From an uncultured Alistipes sp. (GTDB lineage: Bacteria > Bacteroidota > Bacteroidia > Bacteroidales > UBA932): 64,000 nucleotides of DNA. Position numbers and translations under genes: made by a program. The stretch covers positions 9,595 through 73,594 of the forward strand of contig CABMPD010000015.1 in the NCBI GenBank assembly GCA_902388455.1. The letters run 5' to 3'. This document shows positions 44,861 to 53,872 of the stretch, one piece after another. The notes beneath the pieces were generated by a model. It made no database searches, was not told the DNA's origin, and worked only from the letters and a program-made list of their open reading frames with translations. The stretch's first letter is position 1; the number at the start of each line of letters is the position of its first letter.

Positions 44861-45250
44861 TCAGTCGAGAGTGTCCTCGGGCTGAAGCGGCATATACGGG
44901 CCGTCCTTGACCTCCAGGATGACCGAAGGCTCGATAACCTCCACCGCATGCCATTGTCCCTTGGGAATGTGCACGCCGTAGTGCCCGGACCTAGAGTCGA
45001 GCAGGATGCGTTCCACCGCCCCGCCCATGCTGTCGTAGAAGACCACGAACATCCTTCCTCTGAGGATGGCGTAGGTCTCGGCCGTATGCCTATGCCTGTG
45101 GATGGGAATCACGGTGCCCGGAAGCAGGGCGTTGAGCAGGCGTTGGGCCTTGGAGTCAAGGGAGTCGTGGAGGTTCAGGTTCATCCTCAGGCGGGGACTC
45201 TGCTTCGCCTTTGCTTCTAAGTCATCGAGAAGAGTGTCGTCGAGTATCAT
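44861..45250 (-). CDS. wbuC: WbuC family cupin metalloprotein
   Basis: A 129-residue cupin. The metal motif is HRHRHTAETYAILRGRM (about 51-67) with the second half motif GVHIPKGQWHAVE (about 93-105), a cupin histidine triad. WbuC proteins occur at the ends of O-antigen and capsule loci, but their reaction is not established. It overlaps the initiating transferase by 4 bp and is the last gene of the operon. Confidence 0.83.
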   Translation of the reverse strand: MILDDTLLDDLEAKAKQSPRLRMNLNLHDSLDSKAQRLLNALLPGTVIPIHRHRHTAETYAILRGRMFVVFYDSMGGAVERILLDSRSGHYGVHIPKGQWHAVEVIEPSVILEVKDGPYMPLQPEDTLD

Positions 45251-46230
45251 GATTTCAGACTATTTAGATATTCTGCATGCAGATGGTAGTACTTTCTCAT
45301 AAACAATAGGTATGCCAGAGCGAGAATCATCAGCACGGCTACCGTATAAGGCCACTGCAGACTGTCAGGTACGGCCAATAGACCGCCTGATACTATCAAC
45401 TGCAGGGCAAAATAGAAAAATGACACGGACGTGTGCGGAATATGCAGCTCATTGGCCATCAGCTGATAGGCGTGCTTGCGGTGCGCCTCGCCCAGATGCT
45501 CGTGCAGCAGGATGCGGTGCATGATGGTCAGGACCGTGTCGATACCATAGACACCCAGCAGCAGAAGATACTGGACGTCTCCGGTGGCGGCGATAAGCCT
45601 GCCGAGAATGAACAGGATGATAAATGCAATACCGACAGACCCCACATCCCCGGCAAAACACCTGGCCCGTTTCCGGAAATTGAAGAAACAGAATACGAGC
45701 ACTGACAGTGCCGTCACGAATATCAGTGCGGGATCCACGAAACTGTAGCGGACATTCAGCACCGCCAGGGGAATCAGCACGGCCAGCGAATACGCCCCGG
45801 TGATGCCGTTGATGCCGTCCATGAAGTTGTAGGCATTGATGATGCCCACGCAGACAATCAGCGCAGGAATGACCGCCCACCACAGTGCTCCGCTGATGAA
45901 GCCCAGATCCACAAACATCAGCATCATCGACGCGAACTGCACCAGAAGCCTCCACACATTCGGCACCGAATGCACGTCATCCGCAAAGCTCACGGCGCAG
46001 ATAGCCGTCAGCCCCGCCATGAACCACGGATAGTGCAGTCCGAAGAACGCGGCATACAGCCACGCCCCGATGAGGAAGATGACGCCACCTCCCCTGAGCG
46101 TGATATGGGTGTGTGAACTTCTGAGATTAGGCTTGTCGATGATATTCAGCCTGTCCGCCACCCTAAAATAAAAAAGCTCCGCTACGATGAGCAGAGCCAG
46201 GATAGCGGGGTACGTTATCCACCAGGTCAT
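45247..46230 (-). CDS. WecA/WbpL-type undecaprenyl-phosphate glycosyl-1-phosphate transferase
   Basis: A 327-residue polytopic membrane enzyme (about ten helices) of the MraY/WecA superfamily. The motifs are SFADDVHSVP (the DD motif, about 79-88), NAYNFMDGINGI (about 140-151), CFAGDVGSV (about 188) and HRKHAYQLMAN (about 245-255). It transfers an N-acetylhexosamine phosphate to the lipid carrier and starts the repeat unit. Found next to an epimerase and WbuC, as in many Bacteroidales capsule loci. The sugar is unknown. It lies 19 bp downstream of an inserted nuclease gene. Confidence 0.9.
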   Translation of the reverse strand: MTWWITYPAILALLIVAELFYFRVADRLNIIDKPNLRSSHTHITLRGGGVIFLIGAWLYAAFFGLHYPWFMAGLTAICAVSFADDVHSVPNVWRLLVQFASMMLMFVDLGFISGALWWAVIPALIVCVGIINAYNFMDGINGITGAYSLAVLIPLAVLNVRYSFVDPALIFVTALSVLVFCFFNFRKRARCFAGDVGSVGIAFIILFILGRLIAATGDVQYLLLLGVYGIDTVLTIMHRILLHEHLGEAHRKHAYQLMANELHIPHTSVSFFYFALQLIVSGGLLAVPDSLQWPYTVAVLMILALAYLLFMRKYYHLHAEYLNSLKS

Positions 46231-46249
46231 AAATTATATTGAGAAAGTT

Positions 46250-47260
46250 TTATTCGTAATTACGTCTCCTGACATACCCATACTCGGTTCCGCTGTCCTC
46301 CAGCACTCTGTCCACAATATGTTCCAGCTCATAAGTGGCAACACCCAAGGGTTTGTCGATCCCTTCCAAAGACCACTCTACTGTAGTCCTGTCTTTGGAT
46401 TTGCATATCAGCAGACCGATACTGGGATTGTCTCCTTCGCCCCTCAGTAATTTATCTGCTGCTGTGACATAGAAATTCAGTTTGCCGGCAAACTCCGGGA
46501 CAAAGTCCACTACCTTAAGTTCTACTACGATATAACATTTCATCCGAATATGGTAGAATACCAAGTCCGGAAAATACGCCTTGCCGTCCGGCATCCTCAA
46601 TTCCATCTGCCTGCCCACAAAGGCAAATCCATTACCAAGCTCCAGCAGAAAACGCGTGATATCGCGGACCAGTGCGTCTTCCAGTTCTTTTTCATGATAC
46701 TCTTCCCGAATAGTCAGGAAATCAAAGCTGTACGGATCTTTCAATATCTCCTGAGCCATCTGGCCCTGAGCGGTCGGCAATATATCTTTAAAATTCGATA
46801 CAGCACTTCCTTCCCGCGCATACAACTTGCTTTTCAAAGCTGATGTCAGACGGTTGCGGCTCCAGTTGCCATCTACTATCCTTTTAATGTAAAAATAAGC
46901 CTCCTCTACAGTTCTACAATTACTGATGATTTCAATATGATGTCTCCATGGTATATATCCCAGTATTTCCGGCATTTGAATTTGGTCACCAACTTGGTGG
47001 CCAAATTCAAGCCCCTTACTATAAAACAAATACACCCGGGCTGCATATTTTAGATTTGTATAAGAAAGACCTTTTTGATCCGGGAAAGCAGCTCTTAAAT
47101 CCAGGCTTAACTGTTTAACCACTGAATCGCCCCACTTATGCTCTTTCTTCTTAGCTACGATATCATGCCCCAGCCACCAATAGAACTCTATCAATGTACT
47201 GTTAACCCTCACTGCCGCTTTTGCCTGCGCACTCTTCAACCGCGACTTAATATCATTCAC
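46250..47260 (-). CDS. YhcG/DUF1016 PD-(D/E)XK nuclease-domain protein
   Basis: A 336-residue protein. The N-terminal DUF1016 helical part (SAQAKAAVRVNSTLIEFYWWLG and GLSYTNLKYAARVY) is followed by a PD-(D/E)XK core: YFPDLVFYH with the Asp and YIVVELKV with the Glu and Lys. It lacks an ATG: the best start is the GTG at 47260, while homologous sequence (WEYIRWVNDIK) continues upstream to an in-frame stop. The usual first ~15-20 residues may be lost, or translation may start by another codon. It is out of place between two capsule genes. In the family it is linked to mobile or restriction-type loci. Confidence 0.8.
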   Translation of the reverse strand: MNDIKSRLKSAQAKAAVRVNSTLIEFYWWLGHDIVAKKKEHKWGDSVVKQLSLDLRAAFPDQKGLSYTNLKYAARVYLFYSKGLEFGHQVGDQIQMPEILGYIPWRHHIEIISNCRTVEEAYFYIKRIVDGNWSRNRLTSALKSKLYAREGSAVSNFKDILPTAQGQMAQEILKDPYSFDFLTIREEYHEKELEDALVRDITRFLLELGNGFAFVGRQMELRMPDGKAYFPDLVFYHIRMKCYIVVELKVVDFVPEFAGKLNFYVTAADKLLRGEGDNPSIGLLICKSKDRTTVEWSLEGIDKPLGVATYELEHIVDRVLEDSGTEYGYVRRRNYE

Positions 47261-47281
47261 CCACCGGATGTACTCCCATTT

Positions 47282-48220
47282 TTATTTTCTGAATGACTCT
47301 ATAGTTTTTACTATGCCGTCCCGCGCATCCACCGGCAGCCGCCCGACCCCGATAGCCCGCTTTATCTTTTCATTTGACGACACGTAATTCTCGGTGAGCT
47401 TGCGGAGCCGTTCTTCGTTCAGCGGAAGGTGCAGGACCGTCCCCACCTTAGCGCAGAATGTCATCAGCCCTCTGCTCAGATGCCAGATATGCGGCCGCTT
47501 TCCAAGAGTACGGCAGATAAGTTCTATCAGTTCATTGGTGGACAACGGCTCATCATCCCCCACATTGTAGATTCCGGAGGGAATATCCTTGTCTATAAGG
47601 GCATCGATGATGAACGAGAGATTGCCAATGGAGGTAAATGTCCTCTTGTTGTCAAAAGAGCCGAGCGGCCAGGGAATACCTTTTGACACGACACTGTAGA
47701 GCGAGTTCAAATTGCCCTTATTGCCCGGACCGTGTATCATGCAGGGCCTCAGGATATAATACCTCTGCTCCTCCTTCAGCCCATCTACGCCGCTCAAAAT
47801 ATACTTCTCCGCTGCAATCTTACTCTCCCCGTAAGGCCCGACCGGAGCAGGCACCACCTCCTCCGTCAGCACCCCGTCAACCCTGTCAGCCGCCGCCTTC
47901 GCCGTACTGAAAAATATGAACTTGCCCCTACCCGACCGCACAAACCAGTCGAAAATCCTCTCCGTCAGCCCGGTATTGACCTTGAAATACACATCCGCCT
48001 CCGTCTCGTTCTTGGTATCGTGCGCCTTCCCCGCCAGATGGATGACCACATCCACCTCCGGAATCCCCCCTCTGTCCAGATCCTCCCACGAGAAAGTCCG
48101 CACCACCCCCTCCCTCTCAGGAGCGATGATATCCACACCATAAATCGTGTGACGGGGAGCCAGCGCCCTCACCAGGTTGCTGCCGACGAAGCCGTGGAGG
48201 CCGGTGATGAGAATGTTCAT
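47282..48220 (-). CDS. NAD-dependent sugar epimerase/dehydratase (WbpV-like)
   Basis: A 312-residue extended SDR. The NAD motif GLHGFVGSNLVRAL (about 7-20) is followed by VIHLAGKAHD, the STAKAAAD strand and the catalytic YGESK. The C-terminus is shorter than that of UDP-galactose epimerases. Similar proteins lie directly upstream of WecA-type transferases in Bacteroidales capsule loci and are thought to finish an aminosugar (for example quinovosamine-type) nucleotide. The exact substrate is not decided. It begins 2 bp after the UDP-glucuronate epimerase gene. Confidence 0.83.
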   Translation of the reverse strand: MNILITGLHGFVGSNLVRALAPRHTIYGVDIIAPEREGVVRTFSWEDLDRGGIPEVDVVIHLAGKAHDTKNETEADVYFKVNTGLTERIFDWFVRSGRGKFIFFSTAKAAADRVDGVLTEEVVPAPVGPYGESKIAAEKYILSGVDGLKEEQRYYILRPCMIHGPGNKGNLNSLYSVVSKGIPWPLGSFDNKRTFTSIGNLSFIIDALIDKDIPSGIYNVGDDEPLSTNELIELICRTLGKRPHIWHLSRGLMTFCAKVGTVLHLPLNEERLRKLTENYVSSNEKIKRAIGVGRLPVDARDGIVKTIESFRK

Positions 48221-48222
48221 AT

Positions 48223-49251
48223 CTAGTCTTTTAAAGGGTTAAGTTCTGATAGCCACCACTTAATAAGCCTATGTATTCCTTCTGACAGTTGGATTTGTGG
48301 TTTGTATCCAAAGTCCCTTTCTAATAAAGATGTGTCGGCATAAGTCTGATACACGTCCCCTGGCTGCATAGGAAGCATTATTTTATTTGCATCTTTCCCG
48401 ATTTCCTTTTCCAAAGTACTAATAAAATCCATTAATTTTACTGGATTGGAGCAACCAATATTGTACACTTTGTGGAGTCTTCCATCTGAACTTTCAGCAG
48501 GAATTGACTGATTGACTTTTATAACACCCTCTACTATATCATCTATATAAGTGAAATCACGCATTAGATTACCATTGTTGAAAACTTTAATGGGTTCTCC
48601 GGCTAAAATAGCTTTTGTAAATAGGATTGGAGCCATATCCGGGCGCCCCCATGGACCGTATACAGTGAAAAAACGCAGCCCAGTTGCTGGTATTTTATAA
48701 AGCTTTGAGTAACAACTGGCCATAAGCTCGTTTGATTTTTTAGTCGCTGCATACAGGGATACCGGTGCATCTACTCTATCATCCTCCGAAAATGGCGTTT
48801 TTGTATTGCCGCCATATACACTTGATGAGGAAGCATATGTAAGGTGTTCTATCGGATAATGTCTGCAACATTCCAGAATATTCACAAATCCTGTCAGATT
48901 ACTGTCCACGTAAGCAAATGGATTCTCCAGGCTGTATCTTACGCCAGCCTGCGCAGCAAGGTTGATTACATGGTCAAAATGTTCTCTTGCAAACAAATCT
49001 GGTAATCCTTTCCTGTCCGCTATATCCAACTTAATAAATTTGAATGATGGATACAGGCTACTGGAATAGGATTTGCCGTATTCAAAACAATTATCCTTAA
49101 CGCCTAGTTGTGCAAGGCGCGCCTGTTTTAAACGGATGTCGTAATATTCGTTAAGATTATCTATACCAACGACTTCTTCTCCTTTAGACAATAATCTCCC
49201 AGCGACATAGAATCCGATGAATCCAGCCGCTCCGGTAACAAGTATTTTCAT
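48223..49251 (-). CDS. UDP-glucuronate 4-epimerase
   Basis: A 342-residue extended SDR. TGAAGFIGFYVAGRLLSKG (6-24) binds NAD; DNLNEYYDIRLKQARL, NLAAQAGVRYSLENP and the YAATKKSNE catalytic Tyr-Lys follow; FTVYGPWGRPDMA is the sign of the UDP-GlcA epimerase group (as in CapI/WbnF). It would make UDP-GalA from UDP-GlcA, whose synthesis is provided by the UDP-glucose dehydrogenase at the right edge. Base composition here begins to be AT-rich. Confidence 0.9.
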   Translation of the reverse strand: MKILVTGAAGFIGFYVAGRLLSKGEEVVGIDNLNEYYDIRLKQARLAQLGVKDNCFEYGKSYSSSLYPSFKFIKLDIADRKGLPDLFAREHFDHVINLAAQAGVRYSLENPFAYVDSNLTGFVNILECCRHYPIEHLTYASSSSVYGGNTKTPFSEDDRVDAPVSLYAATKKSNELMASCYSKLYKIPATGLRFFTVYGPWGRPDMAPILFTKAILAGEPIKVFNNGNLMRDFTYIDDIVEGVIKVNQSIPAESSDGRLHKVYNIGCSNPVKLMDFISTLEKEIGKDANKIMLPMQPGDVYQTYADTSLLERDFGYKPQIQLSEGIHRLIKWWLSELNPLKD

Positions 49252-49256
49252 AGAAT

Positions 49257-50402
49257 CTAATTTATGAGTTCCTGATATATTGCAAGATGCTTTTTGACAA
49301 CATCCTCTATTGAGAAATATTTTTCAGCATATTTACGGCTATTCAGCCCCATCTGTTTTCGTAAAACCTTATCACTGATTAACAAATCCAATTTAGCCGT
49401 CAAAGCATCGACATCCTTTGGCTTAATTAGAAAACCGTTATATCCATCCACAACTGTATCACGGCAACCGATAGAATCGCTTGTAATCACTGGACGCCCG
49501 ATTGCATCTGCCTCTATCAACGATTTGGGAAGACCTTCCATATAATAGCTTGGAAAAGCAACAATGTGACACTGCATTAGCAGCTCCCTTACATCGGTTC
49601 TGTATCCTAACCATTTAATGTATTCTCCGTCACAAATATTCTCCAATTGTGCTTTTGTAATCGCGCCAGGATGATCGTCCAGTCCGCCTATCAATTGAAA
49701 TTCTGCAGTATTTCCATACTTTGAGCGAAGCCTTTCAGCAGCTTCCGTCAATAAGAAAATACCTTTCTCGACAATCATTCTTGCTGTCAAGACCACCTTG
49801 ATTTTACCTGTTTCCGGTTCTGGAGTATATGAAAAGGCACGAAGCTCCACTCCGGATCCTTTGATAAATCTTGCTTGAGATTCCCTAATAATTCTATGTC
49901 CAAGATAATACCCTTTATCCTCGTTGTTTTGGAAAATACACAATAGATTTTCCCGGGCATGTGAATATTTTAAAAGCCGCGGCATAAGCTTGGACAAAAG
50001 ACCTGTATTGTTTTTGTCGAAAAAACCGCCCATGCCGCTCACGGCATTCACCACACCGTTGACTCTGCAGAATTTTGCAGCTAAAGTGCCCCATACAATC
50101 GTCTTCATCCCGACATGATGGACAACAGCCGGCTTTTCTCTGCGATACAGCCGCACTAAAAAAACAAGCGTCTGGAGTTCCTGCAAAGGATTCATTCCCG
50201 AGCGGCTCATAGGTAAATTTATAGTTTTCAAACCCAACGCCTCTATATCTTTCAGTCGGCCCGTATCAGCTGTAACGATAGTCACATCCCATCCGCAGTT
50301 TCGTGCGGCTAACGCGATTTCTTTACGGTGGGAAAGGAAGAACCAGTCGACGTTGACGATGATGAATAACTTATTCATGAATTTACATATTGTCCAAAAC
50401 AT
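49257..50402 (-). CDS. glycosyltransferase family 4
   Basis: A 381-residue GT-B enzyme. The N-terminal acceptor domain begins LFIIVNVDWFFLSHRKEIAL (from Met9); the donor domain has IKVVLTARMIVEKGIFLLTEAAE and the E-x7-E motif region EGLPKSLIEADAIGRPVI. It adds a sugar to the lipid-linked repeat unit. The ATG at 50402 overlaps the stop of the preceding GT2 (TGATG), but Met9 (50378) matches the family N-terminus, so the true start could be either. The product is cytosolic or peripheral. Confidence 0.87.
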   Translation of the reverse strand: MFWTICKFMNKLFIIVNVDWFFLSHRKEIALAARNCGWDVTIVTADTGRLKDIEALGLKTINLPMSRSGMNPLQELQTLVFLVRLYRREKPAVVHHVGMKTIVWGTLAAKFCRVNGVVNAVSGMGGFFDKNNTGLLSKLMPRLLKYSHARENLLCIFQNNEDKGYYLGHRIIRESQARFIKGSGVELRAFSYTPEPETGKIKVVLTARMIVEKGIFLLTEAAERLRSKYGNTAEFQLIGGLDDHPGAITKAQLENICDGEYIKWLGYRTDVRELLMQCHIVAFPSYYMEGLPKSLIEADAIGRPVITSDSIGCRDTVVDGYNGFLIKPKDVDALTAKLDLLISDKVLRKQMGLNSRKYAEKYFSIEDVVKKHLAIYQELIN

Positions 50403-51289
50403 CAGAATGTAGGCCTACCGTGCTTATGAGCTGACAGTACTTCCCAAAAAACTAAAGGCGAACTAAGCAACGAATAACTCAAATGGTAGAAACAATGAAA
50501 ATACTTTTTCATTTTATGATATTCAGTCGCCATTGTAAGTTGTATTCTTGCTCGAGCTTGTCTGTTCTTCTTATATGAACTTCTATATTTTTTCCATAGC
50601 AGAAGATAGGAGGTTAGAGCTTTGTCTGAGTTATGAGTTATTCTTTCTGAATCATGATAACGATAGAAAAACAGCGGCTCATTTATTCCCTGGACTTTAC
50701 AATATTTACATATCCTTAACCACATTTCATAGTCTTGCCTAGCAGGCATATCTATATCAAAAAGTCCAGACTTTGCTATGCATGTTCTTTTCATTAATGG
50801 ATGCGAGGTTGACCCGACTCTATCGCTGATTAATTCCGAGTCATACGATAACAAGCTATCAGAAATAAAATTAAACTGGTATAGACGACGGTCGTTTATA
50901 TCATTGTTATAAAATCTATATCCGTTGCAGAATACCATATCGAGGTTATTTTCATTTAAGAATTTTACTTGTTTTTCTATTTTCTCCGGATCCCATAGGT
51001 CATCATCATCAAGAAATGCCACATACTCTCCCTGAGACTCCAGAAAACCTATATTTCGTGAATATTGTGCTCCTGAATTACGTACATTCACAATATATTT
51101 TATTCCTGAGTCCTGAGAAAATAATTCATAATTTTTGCGCTGATATTCAGTATTCAAGCCGTTGTCATCCACTATGATGATTTCAATCGCATTATAGCTT
51201 TGCTGCCTGACACTTTCCACGGCCTGCATAAGAAGGTCCACATTACGCTTATACGTTGTAATGATTACACTTACTAAACCATTAATCAT
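50402..51289 (-). CDS. glycosyltransferase family 2
   Basis: A 295-residue GT-A enzyme: VSVIITTYKRNVDLLMQAVES (6-26, across the start), IIIVDDNG (nucleotide-binding Asp), and EYVAFLDDDDLWDPEK with the DxD at about 93-97. A C-terminal helical region of 80 residues ends it. It is AT-rich. One of three GT2 enzymes in this locus, likely each adding one residue. Confidence 0.88.
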   Translation of the reverse strand: MINGLVSVIITTYKRNVDLLMQAVESVRQQSYNAIEIIIVDDNGLNTEYQRKNYELFSQDSGIKYIVNVRNSGAQYSRNIGFLESQGEYVAFLDDDDLWDPEKIEKQVKFLNENNLDMVFCNGYRFYNNDINDRRLYQFNFISDSLLSYDSELISDRVGSTSHPLMKRTCIAKSGLFDIDMPARQDYEMWLRICKYCKVQGINEPLFFYRYHDSERITHNSDKALTSYLLLWKKYRSSYKKNRQARARIQLTMATEYHKMKKYFHCFYHLSYSLLSSPLVFWEVLSAHKHGRPTF

Positions 51290-51296
51290 ATCTTAG

Positions 51297-52352
51297 TTAT
51301 TTGCTTTCCGTTAAAAATGTAGTATAGTCAATCAGTCCATCCGCACCTCCGAGCATTGTCGCTTGAAAACTATATATCAGCATCAATGAGATTATCAATA
51401 TAAAGATGATTCTATTCTTCCTCGCCAAAATAGCCTGCCCCCAGAAAGGCATCTCGTACATCATGAAATAAAAACCAATGCGGTTCATAAAACTGTGAAA
51501 CATTCCAAATGAGGATAGGAGTAGTCCACATGTGTAAATTATAGGAATTTCCTTTCTCATCGGATGAGTTTTACAATATGAATAACTGAACATCTTGTTT
51601 TTAAATAGCCTATTCGCAACAATTACCAACAATACAGCCAGTGTCTTCACAATCGTTATCAAATGAACACTAGTTTCTGATTCTTGAAAGTATTTGGTAT
51701 ATTTATCGAAATTTGATTGGAAAACACTAAATCCGATTATAATCAGCAATACTGATCCTAGCAGACCTACTAATCTAATCTTAGTCAACTTGAATCTTTC
51801 AAATCCAAAAGGTATGAATACGAGTAAAAAGCCAAGAATCGCAGACGTGTGCATACTTGCCGCAATTGCTACAAAACATAAGTATTTCAAATAACTACCT
51901 CTCTCTAAATACCTTGTTCCCCAAAAGATAATGGATACGGCTAAATATTGTCTAACTATATTAAATGTATACGGATAATGAAATATTAAAAAAATGAGAA
52001 CCATCATCGTAAAAGACGAAGATTCTTTAAATTCCCATAAGCGCAGAATAATAAGAGTATTTGTTATTGCCGCAAATACCAGAAGAGCATAATGTGGGTT
52101 GTCGAAATATCCCATCATTATGTATGAGAGCAGGGAATAACCAATATCACTGCCTCCAAACAATATGCCCCGTTCCCGTATGTAGGTAAGATTAGTTATG
52201 TAGTTTGCCGTATCAACTCCAACAGAAGTACCTCTTAGGCCGCAGAATAACGATAAAATTGTAGCAATAATGTAAACAGGTGCTTTTTTCTGACTTTTTT
52301 CCGCAATAACTGCTAAAACAAAAGTAAAAACTATACAGAGAAGATAAGGCAT
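51297..52352 (-). CDS. EpsG-type polysaccharide polymerase (Wzy-like)
   Basis: A 351-residue membrane protein with about ten hydrophobic segments. CGLRGTSVGVDTANY near 38-52 is the characteristic early motif of the EpsG family. These proteins polymerise repeat units on the outer face of the inner membrane. The position among glycosyltransferases and the presence of a flippase fit the Wzx/Wzy pathway. Low similarity between Wzy proteins prevents further detail. Confidence 0.83.
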   Translation of the reverse strand: MPYLLCIVFTFVLAVIAEKSQKKAPVYIIATILSLFCGLRGTSVGVDTANYITNLTYIRERGILFGGSDIGYSLLSYIMMGYFDNPHYALLVFAAITNTLIILRLWEFKESSSFTMMVLIFLIFHYPYTFNIVRQYLAVSIIFWGTRYLERGSYLKYLCFVAIAASMHTSAILGFLLVFIPFGFERFKLTKIRLVGLLGSVLLIIIGFSVFQSNFDKYTKYFQESETSVHLITIVKTLAVLLVIVANRLFKNKMFSYSYCKTHPMRKEIPIIYTCGLLLSSFGMFHSFMNRIGFYFMMYEMPFWGQAILARKNRIIFILIISLMLIYSFQATMLGGADGLIDYTTFLTESK

Positions 52353-52362
52353 ATTTTAAATG

Positions 52363-53382
52363 TCATCTAGAAAGATACTTTGATAGAAGAGGTACCATCC
52401 TGGTTGCAAGACAAAGCGATAGAGACATTTTGTACTTCATCATCAAGTAAAACGACTTTTTGTAGATGTTAAGCCCTTTATAGTCAATATACCGCAAACA
52501 ATTTACTAAATTCTGGGATTTTAGCAAATTGTCAATTATCTTAGTTGATTCAGTTATTGAACCACTATTTCCATTATCCAGAATCGTCCATAAAGTTTCA
52601 GTTACGGTCCGTCTTTTCATTTGAAGTTCATAATCAATGTCATTTCTGTTTTTCACAATGACATCTAATGCAGAATGAAGCGAATCGTATACTTTTTCTT
52701 TAGGACGCTTTTTTGTTGAGGAAGCGTTGTGTTGCCTATATAAATAGAGAGGTAAAGACTGCATACTATATAAGGTTCTGGAATTTAAGGCATATTCAAA
52801 ACTGAACAAACTGTCTTCGTTATATTTGACATTTTCCTTGAATCTTATATCGTTCTGTTTGATAACCTCTGACTTGAACAAAGAGTTGTTTACTCCTGAA
52901 AATAAGAAACCTGACAATGTCCCGTCATCAATCATTATCTTAATCAGGTCAGAGCATTTATATATCCCATCATCTTTCCGAGGCTTGCAATATAACCGAT
53001 GATTGTCCGGATAAAGATACTCATATCCTCCGCACACTCTATCAGATTCTGTTTCAATGAGTTTCTTTAGCAATATCTCATATGAATTAGGAACAATAAT
53101 ATCATCTGAATCACAAAATGAAATTAGGTTCCCTGTTGCTCTCTCAAGTCCGTAGTTCCTCGTTGCTGATACTCCCGAGTTTTCTTTATGAAATGCGTGT
53201 ACTCTCCTATCCTTATACTCGTAATTTTTACAAATTTCCCATGAGTTATCAGTAGATCCATCATCCACCAATATCACTTCAAGATTGTGATAAGTCTGAT
53301 TAAGGATACTATCAACACACTCATTTAAATACTTAGAAGTGTTAAAGACAGGTACAACTATGCTTATTTTATATTCCATCAT
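52363..53382 (-). CDS. glycosyltransferase family 2
   Basis: A 339-residue GT-A enzyme: ISIVVPVFNTSKYLNECVDS (6-25), VILVDDGSTDNSW and LISFCDSDDIIVPNS with the DxD motif near 90-95. The C-terminal 100 residues are helical and variable. It lies 10 bp upstream of the polymerase gene and about 20 bp after the degraded acyltransferase tail. The start could be Met1 or Met2. Confidence 0.88.
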   Translation of the reverse strand: MMEYKISIVVPVFNTSKYLNECVDSILNQTYHNLEVILVDDGSTDNSWEICKNYEYKDRRVHAFHKENSGVSATRNYGLERATGNLISFCDSDDIIVPNSYEILLKKLIETESDRVCGGYEYLYPDNHRLYCKPRKDDGIYKCSDLIKIMIDDGTLSGFLFSGVNNSLFKSEVIKQNDIRFKENVKYNEDSLFSFEYALNSRTLYSMQSLPLYLYRQHNASSTKKRPKEKVYDSLHSALDVIVKNRNDIDYELQMKRRTVTETLWTILDNGNSGSITESTKIIDNLLKSQNLVNCLRYIDYKGLNIYKKSFYLMMKYKMSLSLCLATRMVPLLSKYLSR

Positions 53383-53404
53383 GGCATAAACACTTTTTAT
53401 CGTC

Positions 53405-53850
53405 TTATGAGTTTACCGCCCCACAGATGTCAGGCAATTCATATTGATAAGCCACTTTGTCAGCATTCTTTCTTCTAAATTCATCCCAAATACTAATCTT
53501 TTCCAGGATTGCCTCTGATAATTATGTCGCTCTCGTGAAAAGATTTCGTGCCTAAGGCACCACTTACCACAACAATATTATCAACAAGATAATATTGCTT
53601 CTAGCCTCAACAAACAATTATTTCCAATTTTGATTTTGCCAAATAGATTTGCCTTATCACAAACCGTATTTATGCTATAATCATGCGTTACAAATGAGAC
53701 ATTGCTTGAAACAACAAAATCATTCCCAATCTCAACTAAACACGGCTCACTAATTTTTGCACAGGAACATATTATGGAACGAAATCCTATTTTAAATCCT
53801 TGTTTATGGTAACACGCAATGAATTACATGTTAGTTTATAAATTCAACGT
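53405..53850 (-). pseudogene. decayed hexapeptide-repeat acyltransferase
   Basis: No intact gene fills 53383-53872, but pieces of a left-handed-beta-helix acyltransferase are readable in changing frames on the minus strand: GFKIGFRSIICSCAKIS, LVEIGNDFVVSSNVSFVTHD then LFGKIKIGNNC; after a break IVVVSGALGTKSFHESDI and IIRGNPGK; after another break ISIWDEFRRKNADKVAY to a stop at 53405-53407. The catalytic His of THD is present. At least two frameshifts and in-frame stops break it. It probably O-acetylated the capsule once. Its decay would change the polysaccharide (inference). Confidence 0.75.
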
Positions 53851-53872
53851 CTAAAAGCGTAATTTATTAATT

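Noticed and set aside
53383..53872. Empty intergenic region in the capsule operon
   Set aside because: Translated fragments show a decayed acyltransferase instead.
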